From Streptomyces sp. Y2F8-2 (GTDB lineage: Bacteria > Actinomycetota > Actinomycetes > Streptomycetales > Streptomycetaceae): a stretch of DNA of 64,000 bases. Below the pieces are notes generated by a model that did not search any database, was not told the DNA's origin, and saw only the letters and a list, made by a program, of their open reading frames with translations. The translations under genes and the position numbers were made by a program. Every line of letters begins with the position of its first letter. Position 1 is the first letter of the stretch. Of the stretch, positions 8,130-16,478 are shown in pieces. The stretch is from contig NZ_BNGS01000004.1 of the NCBI RefSeq assembly GCF_014905555.1, positions 620,001-684,000 on the forward strand, read 5' to 3'.

Positions 8130-8850
8130 CCGGCAGGTGCTGGACGAGCACGGGCCGCTGGCGACGGCCTTCTACACCTCCGGGCAGTTGTTCGCCGAGG
8201 AGTATTACGCGCAGACGCTGATCGCCCGCGGCGGTATCGGGACACCGCATCTGGACGGCAACACCCGGCTGTGCACGGCCACGGCGGAGTGGGCGCTGGT
8301 GGAGAGCTTTGGGCAGTGACGGCAACCCGGGCTCGTACGAGGACATCGACCTGTGTGACACCCTGCTCCTGGTCGGGCACAACGTGGCCGAGACGCAGAC
8401 GGTGCTGTGGGCTTGCATGCTGGACCGGCTGCACGGCCCGGACCGTCCCCGGCTCGTGGTCATCGACCCGCGCTCAACCTCGACGGCCCGTGAGGCGGAC
8501 GCCCACGTGCCGCTCCGGCCCGGCACCAACGTGGCAGTGCTCAACGGCATCCTCCACGAACTGATCCGCAAGGAGTTCGTCGATCACCGGTTCGTCGCCG
8601 AGCACACTGTCGGTTTCAAGGAGCTCGCCGATGTGGTGGCGCCGTACACACCGGAGCACGCCGGGGCGATCTGCGGGGTCCCTGCCGACGTCATCCGGGA
8701 GGCGGCCGCGTGATCGGTACCGGTCAGCGTCTTGTCTCCAGCGTTTTGCAGGGGGTGTATCAGTCGCATCAGGCCACCGCCGCGGCTGTCCAGGTCAAAC
8801 AACATCAATCTGCTGCGCGGGATGATCGGCCGGCCTGGGGACGTCGGTGG
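8130..8850 (+). pseudogene. Molybdopterin oxidoreductase (formate dehydrogenase/nitrate reductase-like), decayed
   Basis: Three consecutive pieces in different frames give parts of one protein: VLDEHGPLATAFYTSGQLF (8150-8317), then YEDIDLCDTLLLVGHNVAETQ to PADVIREAA (8315-8712), then VLQGVYQSHQATAAA and INLLRGMIGRPG (8715-8850). Together they match the middle of bis-MGD molybdoenzymes, where CDTLLLVGHN and NLLRGMIGRPG are conserved. The N-terminal iron-sulfur region and the whole C-terminus are missing. No other subunits or cofactor genes are nearby. Confidence 0.8.
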
Positions 8851-9160
8851 GGGAGAGGTCGGGGCGGGCACGGTGAAGGTGTGCGGGGTGGCGCCGCCGC
8901 CGGAGGCGTCGCGGGCGACCTCGACGCCGACTACGTCCTCGAACCCGAGGACGAGCACGGGACACCCGCCTAGACGATCAAGTCCGATGTCTGGCCGGCC
9001 CGTCTCGCGAGATCTCTTTCGGGAGCAGTTCGTTCGTCCTGGACGACGCTGACGGGTGACGGACGTCGTCACCGATCGAGTGCATCTAGGACAGGAATTG
9101 ACCTAGAGGGGCTCTAGCGTCACACCACGTTGAGGCACTCGCACTCCAGGAGGCAGCCAG
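8851..9160. other. Interval with no recognised gene
   Basis: Both strands are open in places, but I see no family match. The final 15 bases hold the ribosome site AGGAGG (9148-9153) of the next gene. Confidence 0.35.
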
Positions 9161-9658
9161 ATGTCCGTCAAGCCGGTTCCCCAGGGCTACCACACCGTGA
9201 CCCCGTGGATCATCTCTCGCGACACGGTGCAGCTCATCGACTTCATGAAGAGGGCGTTCGACGCGGAGGAGCTCTCGTGCCTGGCCGGCAGGGACGGAAG
9301 CATCGAGCATGCGGAGGTGCGGATCGGCGACTCGGTGGTGATGATGTTCGACGCGCGGCCGGAGTGGCCGCCGACCCCGGGCTTCCTCCGCCTCCACGTC
9401 GAGGACGCCGACGCCGTGTACCGGCAGGCCGTTGCGGCCGGCGGCACCTCGGTCACCGAGGTCACCCACCTGTTCTTCGGCGACCGCGTGGGGCGGGTGC
9501 GCGATCCGCTGGGCAACCTGTACTGGATCCAGACCCGCGTGGAGGACCTGAGTCCGCAGGAGATGGAACACCGCCTCGGCGACCCGGAGTTCACCAAAGC
9601 GATGGAGTACGTACAAAGCGCCGACTTCTTCCCAGGCCGGGCCTCCGACCTCAGCTGA
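9161..9658 (+). CDS. VOC/glyoxalase-like protein (PhnB-type)
   Basis: ATG 9161 lies 7 bases after AGGAGG. The 165-residue product has paired beta-alpha-beta-beta-beta modules: TVTPWIISRDTVQLIDFMKR opens the first, and GFLRLHVEDADAVYRQAVAA with DRVGRVRDPLGNLYWIQT the second. This is the PhnB/YdcE-like subset, often involved in resistance or isomerase-type reactions, though most are uncharacterised. Metal ligands are likely His in IEHAEV and acidic residues near the second module, but this cannot be assigned with certainty. It is monocistronic. Confidence 0.88.
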   Translation: MSVKPVPQGYHTVTPWIISRDTVQLIDFMKRAFDAEELSCLAGRDGSIEHAEVRIGDSVVMMFDARPEWPPTPGFLRLHVEDADAVYRQAVAAGGTSVTEVTHLFFGDRVGRVRDPLGNLYWIQTRVEDLSPQEMEHRLGDPEFTKAMEYVQSADFFPGRASDLS

Positions 9659-9965
9659 CGACGTACCGCCGGGATGGTCGGGATGGTCGGGATGTCGGCC
9701 CGGAGCCCGGTCTCTCAGCAGCCGAGGTGTCCTTCGCGACGCTGTTGGCGACGAACGGAATCGACATCTCCCGAACCGCACGACGTCGACGCCGCGCAGC
9801 GGTAACCCCTGACGATCGACGTCCGTCGTCGCGCTGATCACTCAGCGCGAGCCCCAGGTCCCACTTTGGCTCGGCTGCCCAGCCCCGGCCGCAGATCAGG
9901 GCCGTGAGGGAACGCATGCCGGTGAGGGCCTCGCCGCGCAGACCGGCGAGAACTACGGTGCTGGG
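9659..9965. other. Intergenic region with a short direct repeat
   Basis: Directly after the VOC stop, the 9-bp unit GGGATGGTC occurs in two and a half tandem copies (about 9670-9695). No gene or clear promoter is seen in the rest. Confidence 0.35.
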
Positions 9966-11249
9966 ATGACTGATCTTGAGGTAGTGGCACGTGGGCTGGT
10001 TGGCGCCGAACGCTTTTTTGAACAGCTGCGATGCCATCCGCGGCTTCCCCTGGTGGCCTGCTCGGACTCCGAGCGTCCGGCAGTCCACATCTGGGACTGC
10101 GGCGCGGGGCAGCTGCGCGAACTCGGCTCAGTGGGCCTCACGTCGAACCCCTATGGAGACGCCTTTGGGTGGGAGCGGGCAGAGCGGACGCCCGTTGTGG
10201 CGTGGCATCCGGACCAGCCACTGCTGGTCGTGGCAGGGGAGGACGGACTGCGGCAATGGACTCCTGCCGGGGTCTGCGAACCGGAAGGTGTTCCGGCCAC
10301 GGCCTCCTACCGCAGTCTGGCTTTCAGCCCGGACGGGCAGACCTTGTGGGCTTCACCGTCGTTTCGCGACGAAGGCGGCGGGTGGGAGAGCTCGGACGTC
10401 CTTGACCTTGCCTCCGGAACCATCGGTGCCGGACCCCGGTGGGACACAGGAGTGGCGGAGCATCCCGGGGGCGGACTCGTTGCCACGCTCGCCAGCGACC
10501 AGGGCGCTACGCACTGCCTTTTCGCGCGCGTCGACAAGGGGACCGCACGTGCCGCGATGCGGCCGCTCCGCCGGGCGCTGATCCTGGACTGTGACGGCTA
10601 CGAGACTCCGCTCTTCAGCGCGGACGGACGTCATATTGCGATACGTGGCAACGCATACGACAACTCGGTGGAGGTTTTCGAGTTTCCTTCGTTGCACCGG
10701 GTTCTGGCCACCACCCTCGGCGACCCCAGCCCTGGTTATCCGTACCCGCAGGAGTGGCTTGACCAGATGCAAGCCTGGTCGCGTCACAACATCGCCTTCG
10801 GATCGCGACCGGGCGTGCTGTGGATCGCAACGCCCGCGGGGGCGTTGGTCGAGGTGGACCTCGAAACCCGGCAAGCGGTCGAGCACGATGTGCTGACCGG
10901 GTCCCGTTTGTCCGCGCTGGCCGCCACGGCGACCGGCGAGCTTCTCGTTGCCGGCAGTGGGGGAGAGCTGGTGCTCTTGTCCGTGCTCTCCGACTCCACG
11001 CTCTCCGGCTCCACGCAGACCTGCACCACAAGCAGGGACGTCTCCAGGGCCGCAGCCATGGCGTTCTTGGAGGCCACCGCCGAGATTCCGGACGACGGCG
11101 ACGACCTGGAGGCGCACCTTGTCCTGACCGACGGAACCCGCACATGGGAAGCAGACGATCTGGCAACGGTGACCGCGGCCAGCGCAACAGATCCCACCTG
11201 GCTTCAACTCCAAGCCGCCATCAACAAGGCACAGGTCCAGAGCCAGTAA
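9966..11249 (+). CDS. WD40-like beta-propeller protein, cytoplasmic
   Basis: The 427-residue product has several weak WD40-type blades: LVACSDSERPAVHIWDC, PVVAWHPDQPLLVVAGEDG, YRSLAFSPDGQTLWASP and PLFSADGRHIAIRGN. Each shows the strand-turn-strand core with Asp at the turn. There is no signal peptide, transmembrane segment or attached kinase domain. Such propellers are protein-interaction scaffolds; no partner is encoded next door. ATG 9966 is preceded by a weak GCTGGG. It ends at a clear hairpin terminator, so it is a single-gene unit. Confidence 0.75.
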   Translation: MTDLEVVARGLVGAERFFEQLRCHPRLPLVACSDSERPAVHIWDCGAGQLRELGSVGLTSNPYGDAFGWERAERTPVVAWHPDQPLLVVAGEDGLRQWTPAGVCEPEGVPATASYRSLAFSPDGQTLWASPSFRDEGGGWESSDVLDLASGTIGAGPRWDTGVAEHPGGGLVATLASDQGATHCLFARVDKGTARAAMRPLRRALILDCDGYETPLFSADGRHIAIRGNAYDNSVEVFEFPSLHRVLATTLGDPSPGYPYPQEWLDQMQAWSRHNIAFGSRPGVLWIATPAGALVEVDLETRQAVEHDVLTGSRLSALAATATGELLVAGSGGELVLLSVLSDSTLSGSTQTCTTSRDVSRAAAMAFLEATAEIPDDGDDLEAHLVLTDGTRTWEADDLATVTAASATDPTWLQLQAAINKAQVQSQ

Positions 11250-11260
11250 GCCGCGGAGCG

Positions 11261-11290
11261 CGATGCACCGCCTGCGAGGGCGGTGCATCG
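11261..11290 (+). terminator. Terminator of the WD40-like gene
   Basis: A 12-bp perfect stem (11261-11272 with 11279-11290) with a 6-nt loop TGCGAG begins 12 bases after the stop codon. Confidence 0.8.
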
Positions 11291-11415
11291 GCCACATCCC
11301 ACAAACGCTGGCCGAAATCCCCGCAAGGCTCCGCCGCTGAGCGCTTTCGCCGGTGCTCCCCGCCAACTGAAGCGCTCAGTCACATTGCGACTTGATGTTC
11401 GTGCGGCATGATGCC

Positions 11416-11530
11416 GGTCGTGGGTGCTGATCCATCAAAGCGCCTGGTTCCTGATGAACTCTGGCATCCGGCCGCCCCGTTGTTGCCGTCGTTCGCTGCT
11501 CGTCGAGGTCGTCCACCACGACGACAACGA
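11416..11530 (+). mobile_element. IS5-family transposase N-terminal fragment
   Basis: One frame reads VGADPSKRLVPDELWHPA then APLLPSFAAR, the very N-terminus of Streptomyces IS5-type transposases. Nothing downstream continues it. The sequence just before it (about 11370-11390) resembles the stretch before 40440, so it may be part of the element's end. Confidence 0.6.
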
Positions 11531-11641
11531 CGCCGTGCGGCAGAGACTGGCCGGCCAGGCCTGAGGGCGTAGCACCGGCGGCAGTGTCAGGTGTCCAGGT
11601 GCCGCCAGCAATGACCACCTACGGCTCGGATGGCGGGATCT

Positions 11642-12139
11642 TCAGGACGGCAGCGCCGCCCGTTGTTCGACGATCAGTTCCGCAAGGGCCGTTACCGACT
11701 CGACCCGGCTGCCGGAGTTGATGGTGATGTCGAGCCGTTCTCCCGAGACGGTGAGTGCGCCGACGGGAAGTGGGCCTGTCGGTCGGAAGTGGATGCGGCC
11801 TGTGGGGACGCCGGGATCGAGGCCGATCGTCCCGGTCATGAGGGCGACGGCTGCTGCGGCCGACCGGGCTTGTGGTCGGCAGGCGGCCGGGGAGGGGGCG
11901 GGCACGGGAGTGTCCGTGCGGGCGTCGCCGCCCCGGAGTTCCGGCAGCCGGTGGTCGAACGCCGGTACGGCGGCGGGGATGCCCTCGATCAGGCGAGCGG
12001 CACCTGTGGCGTCTTTCCAGCCACGTGCTTGCGCCGGCGATGTGGCCGTCAACGGTCTGCGCGCTCCAGGGATGGGTGGGGCGCCACCGTTGCCGGGGGC
12101 GTGGAGGTCGCGCTGCCGCGCGGAGTTCGGCGCCGACAT
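11642..12139 (-). pseudogene. C-terminal remnant of a glycogen-debranching-type glycoside hydrolase
   Basis: The minus frame carries AARLIEGIPAAVPAFDHRLP, then ACRPQARSAAAAVALM and ends with PVGALTVSGERLDITI. This is the end of amylo-alpha-1,6-glucosidase-type (GH133/MGH1-like) (alpha/alpha)6 proteins, where CRPQAWSAAA is a hallmark. About 130 residues remain; the N-terminal 500 or so are gone, and upstream of about 12030 the frame is unrelated. It is directly downstream of the beta-helix hydrolase. Confidence 0.65.
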
Positions 12140-12145
12140 GACGGA

Positions 12146-12186
12146 TCTCCGGGTGGTGGTGCGGAAACCGCACCACCACCCGGAGA
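12146..12186 (-). terminator. Terminator of the beta-helix hydrolase gene
   Basis: A 19-bp perfect stem (12146-12164 with 12168-12186) with an AAA loop starts 20 bases beyond the stop codon at 12207. Confidence 0.85.
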
Positions 12187-12206
12187 CGATGACCCGAACT
12201 GCTCCG

Positions 12207-15200
12207 TCAGCTCACGGAGAACTGGCTGAACTTCGCGGTGCCGGGTGCTCCGCCGTGAGCCGTGAAGAACACCCCCGCGTCCTCGGTGCTGTTGGCACCG
12301 GTCAGCGTCGCGGTGCCCACCGTGGTCCAGGTGGTGCCGTTGGCGGAGAAGGAGCCGGTGACCGAGTCGCCGCTCCTGACCAGGCGGAGCCAGACCGGGG
12401 CGATGGCGGCGCTGCCGGTCTTGGTGGTGACGGAGTCGAGGTAGCCGTCACTGTTGGAGTCCCACGACATCGTGACACCCTTGCCCGGCGTGGCGGCGAG
12501 GACGAGGTATCCGGTGGAGGAGCCGGTGCCGGTGATGTCGTTGCGCAGCATCAGGCCGGCTTTGCCCCAGGCATTGGTGTTGTCCTGGCTGTCGACATGG
12601 ACGGTGACGGTCGACGACGTTCCCGCCGCTCCCGGCTGGTAGGCCGCGGAGTAGTCGTCGTCGTGTAGCGCGCTCGTGGCCCATGTGTCGATGCCCGCGT
12701 TGGTCAGGGAGGTCACTCCCTGGCTCTGGCCCACCGCGGCCGGGATGGAGCCGTAGGCCTTGAAGGGGGAGGTGACGATCCGCAGGTTGCTGAAGGTCGC
12801 GCTGCCGACGCTGGTGCTGTGGGCGCTGTGGATGACACCGGCGTCCTGGGTGGCGGCCATGGACGGCAGGGTGACCGCCGAGCCGACCTGGGTGAAGGTG
12901 GATCCGTCGGTGGAGTAGTAGGCGGAGACCTGGGTGGCGGTGCGGGTGAGCCGCACCCAGACCGGCGCCTTGACCGTCGAGGACGTACACGACATCTGGT
13001 CGAGGTAGCCGTCCGCGGTGGAGTCCCACTGGAAGCACACGCCGTGGCTCGGGGTCGCCGTGGCGACCGCGTATCCCGGGGAAGAGCCGTTGCCGGTGAG
13101 GCTGTTGCGCAGGACGACGCCCGCCTTGGCCCAGCCGTTGGTGTTGTCGACGTTGTCGACGCGCGCGGACACCGAGGTGCCGGCGACAGCGGAGTTCGCC
13201 AGGTAGGCGGTGCCGTAGGCGTCGTCGTGTTGTCCGCCGGCGCCCCAGATGTCGGCTCCCGCGTCGGTGACGGTGAAGCTACCGCCGCTCTGGCCGGTCA
13301 GGGCGGGAGTGGAGGAGTAGCCGCTGTAGGGGGCCGTGACGGGGTCGGTGGTCAGGGGCCGGTAGAGGGGCTGGACGCCCGCGTTGTCCATGACCGTGCG
13401 GGCGCCGGAGGGCCAGTTGCCGTCGGAGACGACCACCGTGCCGCTCACCACATCACCGCGGCCACCGTTGAAGATGTCGGTCGAGGGCGTGGTCGTCCAG
13501 TTGTCCTGGAGGGTGAGGGCACCGGTGTTGTTGGTGGAGGTGCCGTTCTGATGGGACCACCGGCCCACGTTACGGAAGACGTTGTTGGTGTCCGTGAAGT
13601 TCCTGGATCCCTCGTCGTGGTAGAAGCCGTAATAGTTGTTGTTGGTGTGGCAGTAGTTGCGTTCGAAGGTGCTGCCGGGCGACGCCGACAGGGTGTACAG
13701 ACAGCCGCCGTCGTTCATCTGCTGCATGACGTCGTGGATGTAGTTGTCGGTGATGTGGTTGTTCGCGGCGGTGGTGGGGGTCTGGTAGATGGGCTGGTAG
13801 TTGTACAGACCGCGGTTCACGTAGTCCTGGCTGCCGCCCGGGTCGTTGGTGCCCCAGCCGTAACCGATGGTCAGCCCCGAGTAGGGCAGGTTGTACACCT
13901 CGTTGTGCGACACCGTGGCGCCGTTGACGTAGGTGGCCAGGATGGCCGACATGTCCCGGTAGTCGAGCGCCACGTCGTGAATGACGTTATTGCTCAGTGT
14001 GATGTTCTTGTTGGTCATCCGGCTGTCACTGGGGTGATGCGCGTCCGCCTGGAGCCCGCCGACGACGATGCCTCCGCCGGCGTCCTGGGTGAAGACGTTG
14101 CCGGTGGCGGTGACGGTGTCGGCACCGAGGCCGACCCCCGTGGCGTGGGCATTGGCGTCCTGGCCGATGCCGAGGCCCACCTGCCCGAGCTGGGTGAACC
14201 GGTTGCCGGTGAAGGTGATGTGGTCGGCGGCCGACACCTGGACGGCGGCCGGCATCTGGTCCCAGTGCGGACGCGTCGCCTCGAACAGCGGACAGCCGCC
14301 TTGGCAGGAGGTCAGCGCGTCGGAGGGGCGGTCCCAGGTACCGGTGAGGTACGCGCCGGTCTGCTGGCTGGCGTAGCCGTCAGTGCTGGGGCCCAGCCAG
14401 CTGGTGCCCGAGAACTGCAGACCCGAGAACGTGATGTGGGTGGCGGGAGAGGCATAGCTTCCCCCGACGTCGACGAGCGACTGCAGCTTCGGCACCTCGA
14501 CGTCCGCGGTGCTCATGTTCTGCCCGGCGAGCGGCTTGTAGTACAGCGTGCCGGTGCCGGTGTCGAGGTACCACTCCCCGGCCGTGTCGAGGAACTCGTA
14601 GGCGTTCTCGATGTAGAGCGGTCCCGACCGGAAGGGTTTGGTCAGGGTGTCGTAGCCGAAGGTGTTGTCGTCCCAGGACGGCTGATCCATGGTGATGGTG
14701 CCGTTGCTGATGCCGGACACCGGGGCGTAGCGGTCGGTGAAGGATCCGATGCCGTGGATCTCGGTGCGGCTCGGGGCGGCCAGGCTGTTGAGGTAGTTCA
14801 GCGCGGTGTTGGTGAAGGTGTAGCCGCTGGTGGTCGCGGTCAGGTCGGCGCGGTTGATCGAGGAGCGGGCCCTGGTCGCCAGGACGCCGTCGACGTACAG
14901 CTGCCGGGTGTCGAACCCGGTCCCGACGCTGGCCTGCCAGATGTTCTTCGCCGAGTCGTGCAGTGTCCAGCCCGTGGCCCGCTGCGCGCCGGTGATGACC
15001 GGACGGGCGCCCAGCGCGGCCTTCCAGATCACCGAGTAACCGCCGGTGCCGGAGTCCGCCGCAGTGAAGGTGAGGGGGTTCGTCAGCCGGTACGTGCCGT
15101 CGGCGACCTCCACGACGATGTCCCCCGTCATGGAGTTGTTCATGGCCCGGACGTTGGTCTTGGCCTGGGTGAGCGAGCACGGCTGGCTGGTCGAGCAGGC

Positions 15201-15365
15201 GGTACCGGTGCCGTTGGGGGACACATGGAGCGTCGCGGAAGTGGCCGCGAACGCGGGCACGGCCTGGGCGACGACAGCACCGGCAGAGGCGGTGAGGAGC
15301 GCGAGTGCGGCCAGACATGGTCTGAGCCGGTCACGCAGCGCGGTGCGGGAGCGGGTTAGGCGCAT
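12207..15365 (-). CDS. Secreted right-handed beta-helix glycoside hydrolase (GH141-like) with two C-terminal accessory domains
   Basis: ATG 15365 follows GGAAGG by 6 bases. The 1052-residue product has an export signal ending AVPAFAA. The catalytic part (about 40-690) starts with TLHVSPNGTGTACSTSQPC, has a GH141-type segment around GARPVITGAQRATGW, and continues as Asn-rich beta-helix rungs such as HITFTGNRFTQLG and NITLSNNVIHDVA. Two repeated modules of about 170 residues follow (about 705-880 and 890-1052), each with HDDxY, NxWxKAGxxLRN and GV.F.WDS.(A/S)DGYLD. These are LamG/DUF1349-like sugar-binding or Ca-binding units. Known GH141 enzymes act on fucosylated pectin or xylan. The promoter shares an operator with the sugar operon at 16479. 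A GH120-like xylosidase is the alternative. Confidence 0.85.
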   Translation of the reverse strand: MRLTRSRTALRDRLRPCLAALALLTASAGAVVAQAVPAFAATSATLHVSPNGTGTACSTSQPCSLTQAKTNVRAMNNSMTGDIVVEVADGTYRLTNPLTFTAADSGTGGYSVIWKAALGARPVITGAQRATGWTLHDSAKNIWQASVGTGFDTRQLYVDGVLATRARSSINRADLTATTSGYTFTNTALNYLNSLAAPSRTEIHGIGSFTDRYAPVSGISNGTITMDQPSWDDNTFGYDTLTKPFRSGPLYIENAYEFLDTAGEWYLDTGTGTLYYKPLAGQNMSTADVEVPKLQSLVDVGGSYASPATHITFSGLQFSGTSWLGPSTDGYASQQTGAYLTGTWDRPSDALTSCQGGCPLFEATRPHWDQMPAAVQVSAADHITFTGNRFTQLGQVGLGIGQDANAHATGVGLGADTVTATGNVFTQDAGGGIVVGGLQADAHHPSDSRMTNKNITLSNNVIHDVALDYRDMSAILATYVNGATVSHNEVYNLPYSGLTIGYGWGTNDPGGSQDYVNRGLYNYQPIYQTPTTAANNHITDNYIHDVMQQMNDGGCLYTLSASPGSTFERNYCHTNNNYYGFYHDEGSRNFTDTNNVFRNVGRWSHQNGTSTNNTGALTLQDNWTTTPSTDIFNGGRGDVVSGTVVVSDGNWPSGARTVMDNAGVQPLYRPLTTDPVTAPYSGYSSTPALTGQSGGSFTVTDAGADIWGAGGQHDDAYGTAYLANSAVAGTSVSARVDNVDNTNGWAKAGVVLRNSLTGNGSSPGYAVATATPSHGVCFQWDSTADGYLDQMSCTSSTVKAPVWVRLTRTATQVSAYYSTDGSTFTQVGSAVTLPSMAATQDAGVIHSAHSTSVGSATFSNLRIVTSPFKAYGSIPAAVGQSQGVTSLTNAGIDTWATSALHDDDYSAAYQPGAAGTSSTVTVHVDSQDNTNAWGKAGLMLRNDITGTGSSTGYLVLAATPGKGVTMSWDSNSDGYLDSVTTKTGSAAIAPVWLRLVRSGDSVTGSFSANGTTWTTVGTATLTGANSTEDAGVFFTAHGGAPGTAKFSQFSVS

Positions 15366-15459
15366 CTGAGACCTTCCGAAGGTGCGAGAGGGCACGCGCG
15401 GGTCCTCCCACTCAGGGGCATACGGCCCTGCGGTGATTGCGGAGGTGATACGGCGACGT

Positions 15460-15488
15460 AACGTTAGTCGTCATACGTATGCTGTCAA
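15460..15488 (-). promoter_or_regulatory. Promoter and GntR operator of the beta-helix hydrolase gene
   Basis: On the minus strand TTGACA (15483-15488) is followed after 17 bases by AACGTT. Between them is the 11-mer TCGTCATACGT on the plus strand (15468-15478), one base short of the perfect TCGT-N3-ACGA palindrome. The whole stretch is nearly identical to the promoter at 16403-16431. Confidence 0.75.
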
Positions 15489-15526
15489 TATGCGCCGCAG
15501 AAACAGATCTGCACCCCCAAAGAAAC

Positions 15527-15555
15527 CCGCCCCCGGCCTGACGGCTCGGGGGCGG
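15527..15555 (-). terminator. Terminator of the GntR regulator
   Basis: A 9-bp G+C stem (15527-15535 with 15547-15555) begins 31 bases after the regulator's stop. On the minus strand it is followed by GTTTCTTT, so it looks like an intrinsic terminator. Confidence 0.75.
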
Positions 15556-15586
15556 ATTCCGGCGCACGCAACGGCGCGGGATGCGC

Positions 15587-16351
15587 TCAACCGGTGATAC
15601 CGGGGTGCGGGATACGGCGGCGGCTCCAGGCCGCTTCGATATGGGCCGTCATGGCCTGCGCCGCACCCTGGGGGTCGCGGGCCAGAAGCCGCTCGGCGAT
15701 CCGGCGGTGCTCGGCGTTCGCCTGCTCGCACGCGTGGCCGTCGGGAGTGCCGGTGTACAGGAACGTACTGCGAGCCTGGGTGTGGACGGTCCGGATGATG
15801 GAACGGCCCAGCCTGTTCCGGGACGCCTGCATGATCCGGTCATGGAAGAGCACATCGGTCTCGATGAACCGGGCGGGAGTGGCGATCTCCTCGTCGAGGC
15901 GGCCGAGCAGCCGCTCCACCTCCCGGAGATCGTCATCGGTGGCGAGCTCGGCGGCCTGGGCCGCCATCTGTGCCTCAAGGGCCGAACGCACTCCGACAAG
16001 CTGGTCCAGCACGACGAGTTCGTCGTCGTGCTGGACGGTGGCCGCCAGTACGACAGGATCCAGGAGGTTCCACTCCTCGGACTGGGTGACCGTGGTGCCT
16101 GAACCCTGCCGGGCCCGAACCAGCCCCTTGGCCTCCAGCGACTTGACCGCCTCACGGATGGTGATGCGGCTGACGCCGAACGTCTCGCACAGTTCGGGTT
16201 CGACAGGCAAGGTGGAGCCCGGGGGGATGGCACCCGAGACAATGCTGTCGGTGAGGGACTCCACCACCGCATGGGCCAGCCGCGCCGGACGCCTGGGCCA
16301 GGGTTTCAGGGCCGACGGGTCCTCGACGCCGCTTCGACCGCTCTTCGCCAT
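15587..16351 (-). CDS. FadR-subfamily GntR regulator of the deoxysugar locus
   Basis: The 254-residue product has an N-terminal winged helix, with SIVSGAIPPGSTLPVEPELC, FGVSRITIREAVKSLEAKG and VRARQGSGTTV. An FCD helical domain follows, including FIETDVLFHDRIMQASRN and the late HRRIAERLLARDP, where Asp and His residues bind a metal and a small acid or sugar-acid ligand. It sits between the two units it probably controls, divergent from the enolase gene. Operators of the form TCGT-N3-ACGA, the FadR-group pattern, lie in both promoters. A sugar acid from the pathway is the probable inducer. Confidence 0.9.
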   Translation of the reverse strand: MAKSGRSGVEDPSALKPWPRRPARLAHAVVESLTDSIVSGAIPPGSTLPVEPELCETFGVSRITIREAVKSLEAKGLVRARQGSGTTVTQSEEWNLLDPVVLAATVQHDDELVVLDQLVGVRSALEAQMAAQAAELATDDDLREVERLLGRLDEEIATPARFIETDVLFHDRIMQASRNRLGRSIIRTVHTQARSTFLYTGTPDGHACEQANAEHRRIAERLLARDPQGAAQAMTAHIEAAWSRRRIPHPGITG

Positions 16352-16402
16352 ATGGCCCCCTCGCCGGTGTGCACGCTCGCTGAGTCTACCGCTCCGAACA
16401 CC

Positions 16403-16431
16403 TTGACAGCATTCGTATGACGACTTACGTT
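16403..16431 (+). promoter_or_regulatory. Promoter and GntR operator of the deoxysugar operon
   Basis: TTGACA (16403-16408), a 17-base spacer and TACGTT (16426-16431) form a sigma-70-type promoter. The spacer contains TCGT-ATG-ACGA (16413-16423), a perfect FadR-type palindrome. A repressor bound here would block the enolase operon and could also affect the divergent regulator gene. Confidence 0.8.
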
Positions 16432-16478
16432 ACACGAAAATTTCGCAGCACCAGCTGCCGCTGCAAGGGGTAACGACC

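Noticed and set aside
9660..9700. GGGATGGTC tandem units considered as a CRISPR-like or regulatory array
   Set aside because: Only two and a half copies of 9 bp without spacers; ordinary slippage repeat.
12819..15359. 846-codon open frame on the plus strand opposite the beta-helix hydrolase
   Set aside because: It is Val/Gly/Arg-rich low-complexity sequence, the antisense of a high-GC gene with signal peptide, promoter and terminator on the other strand.
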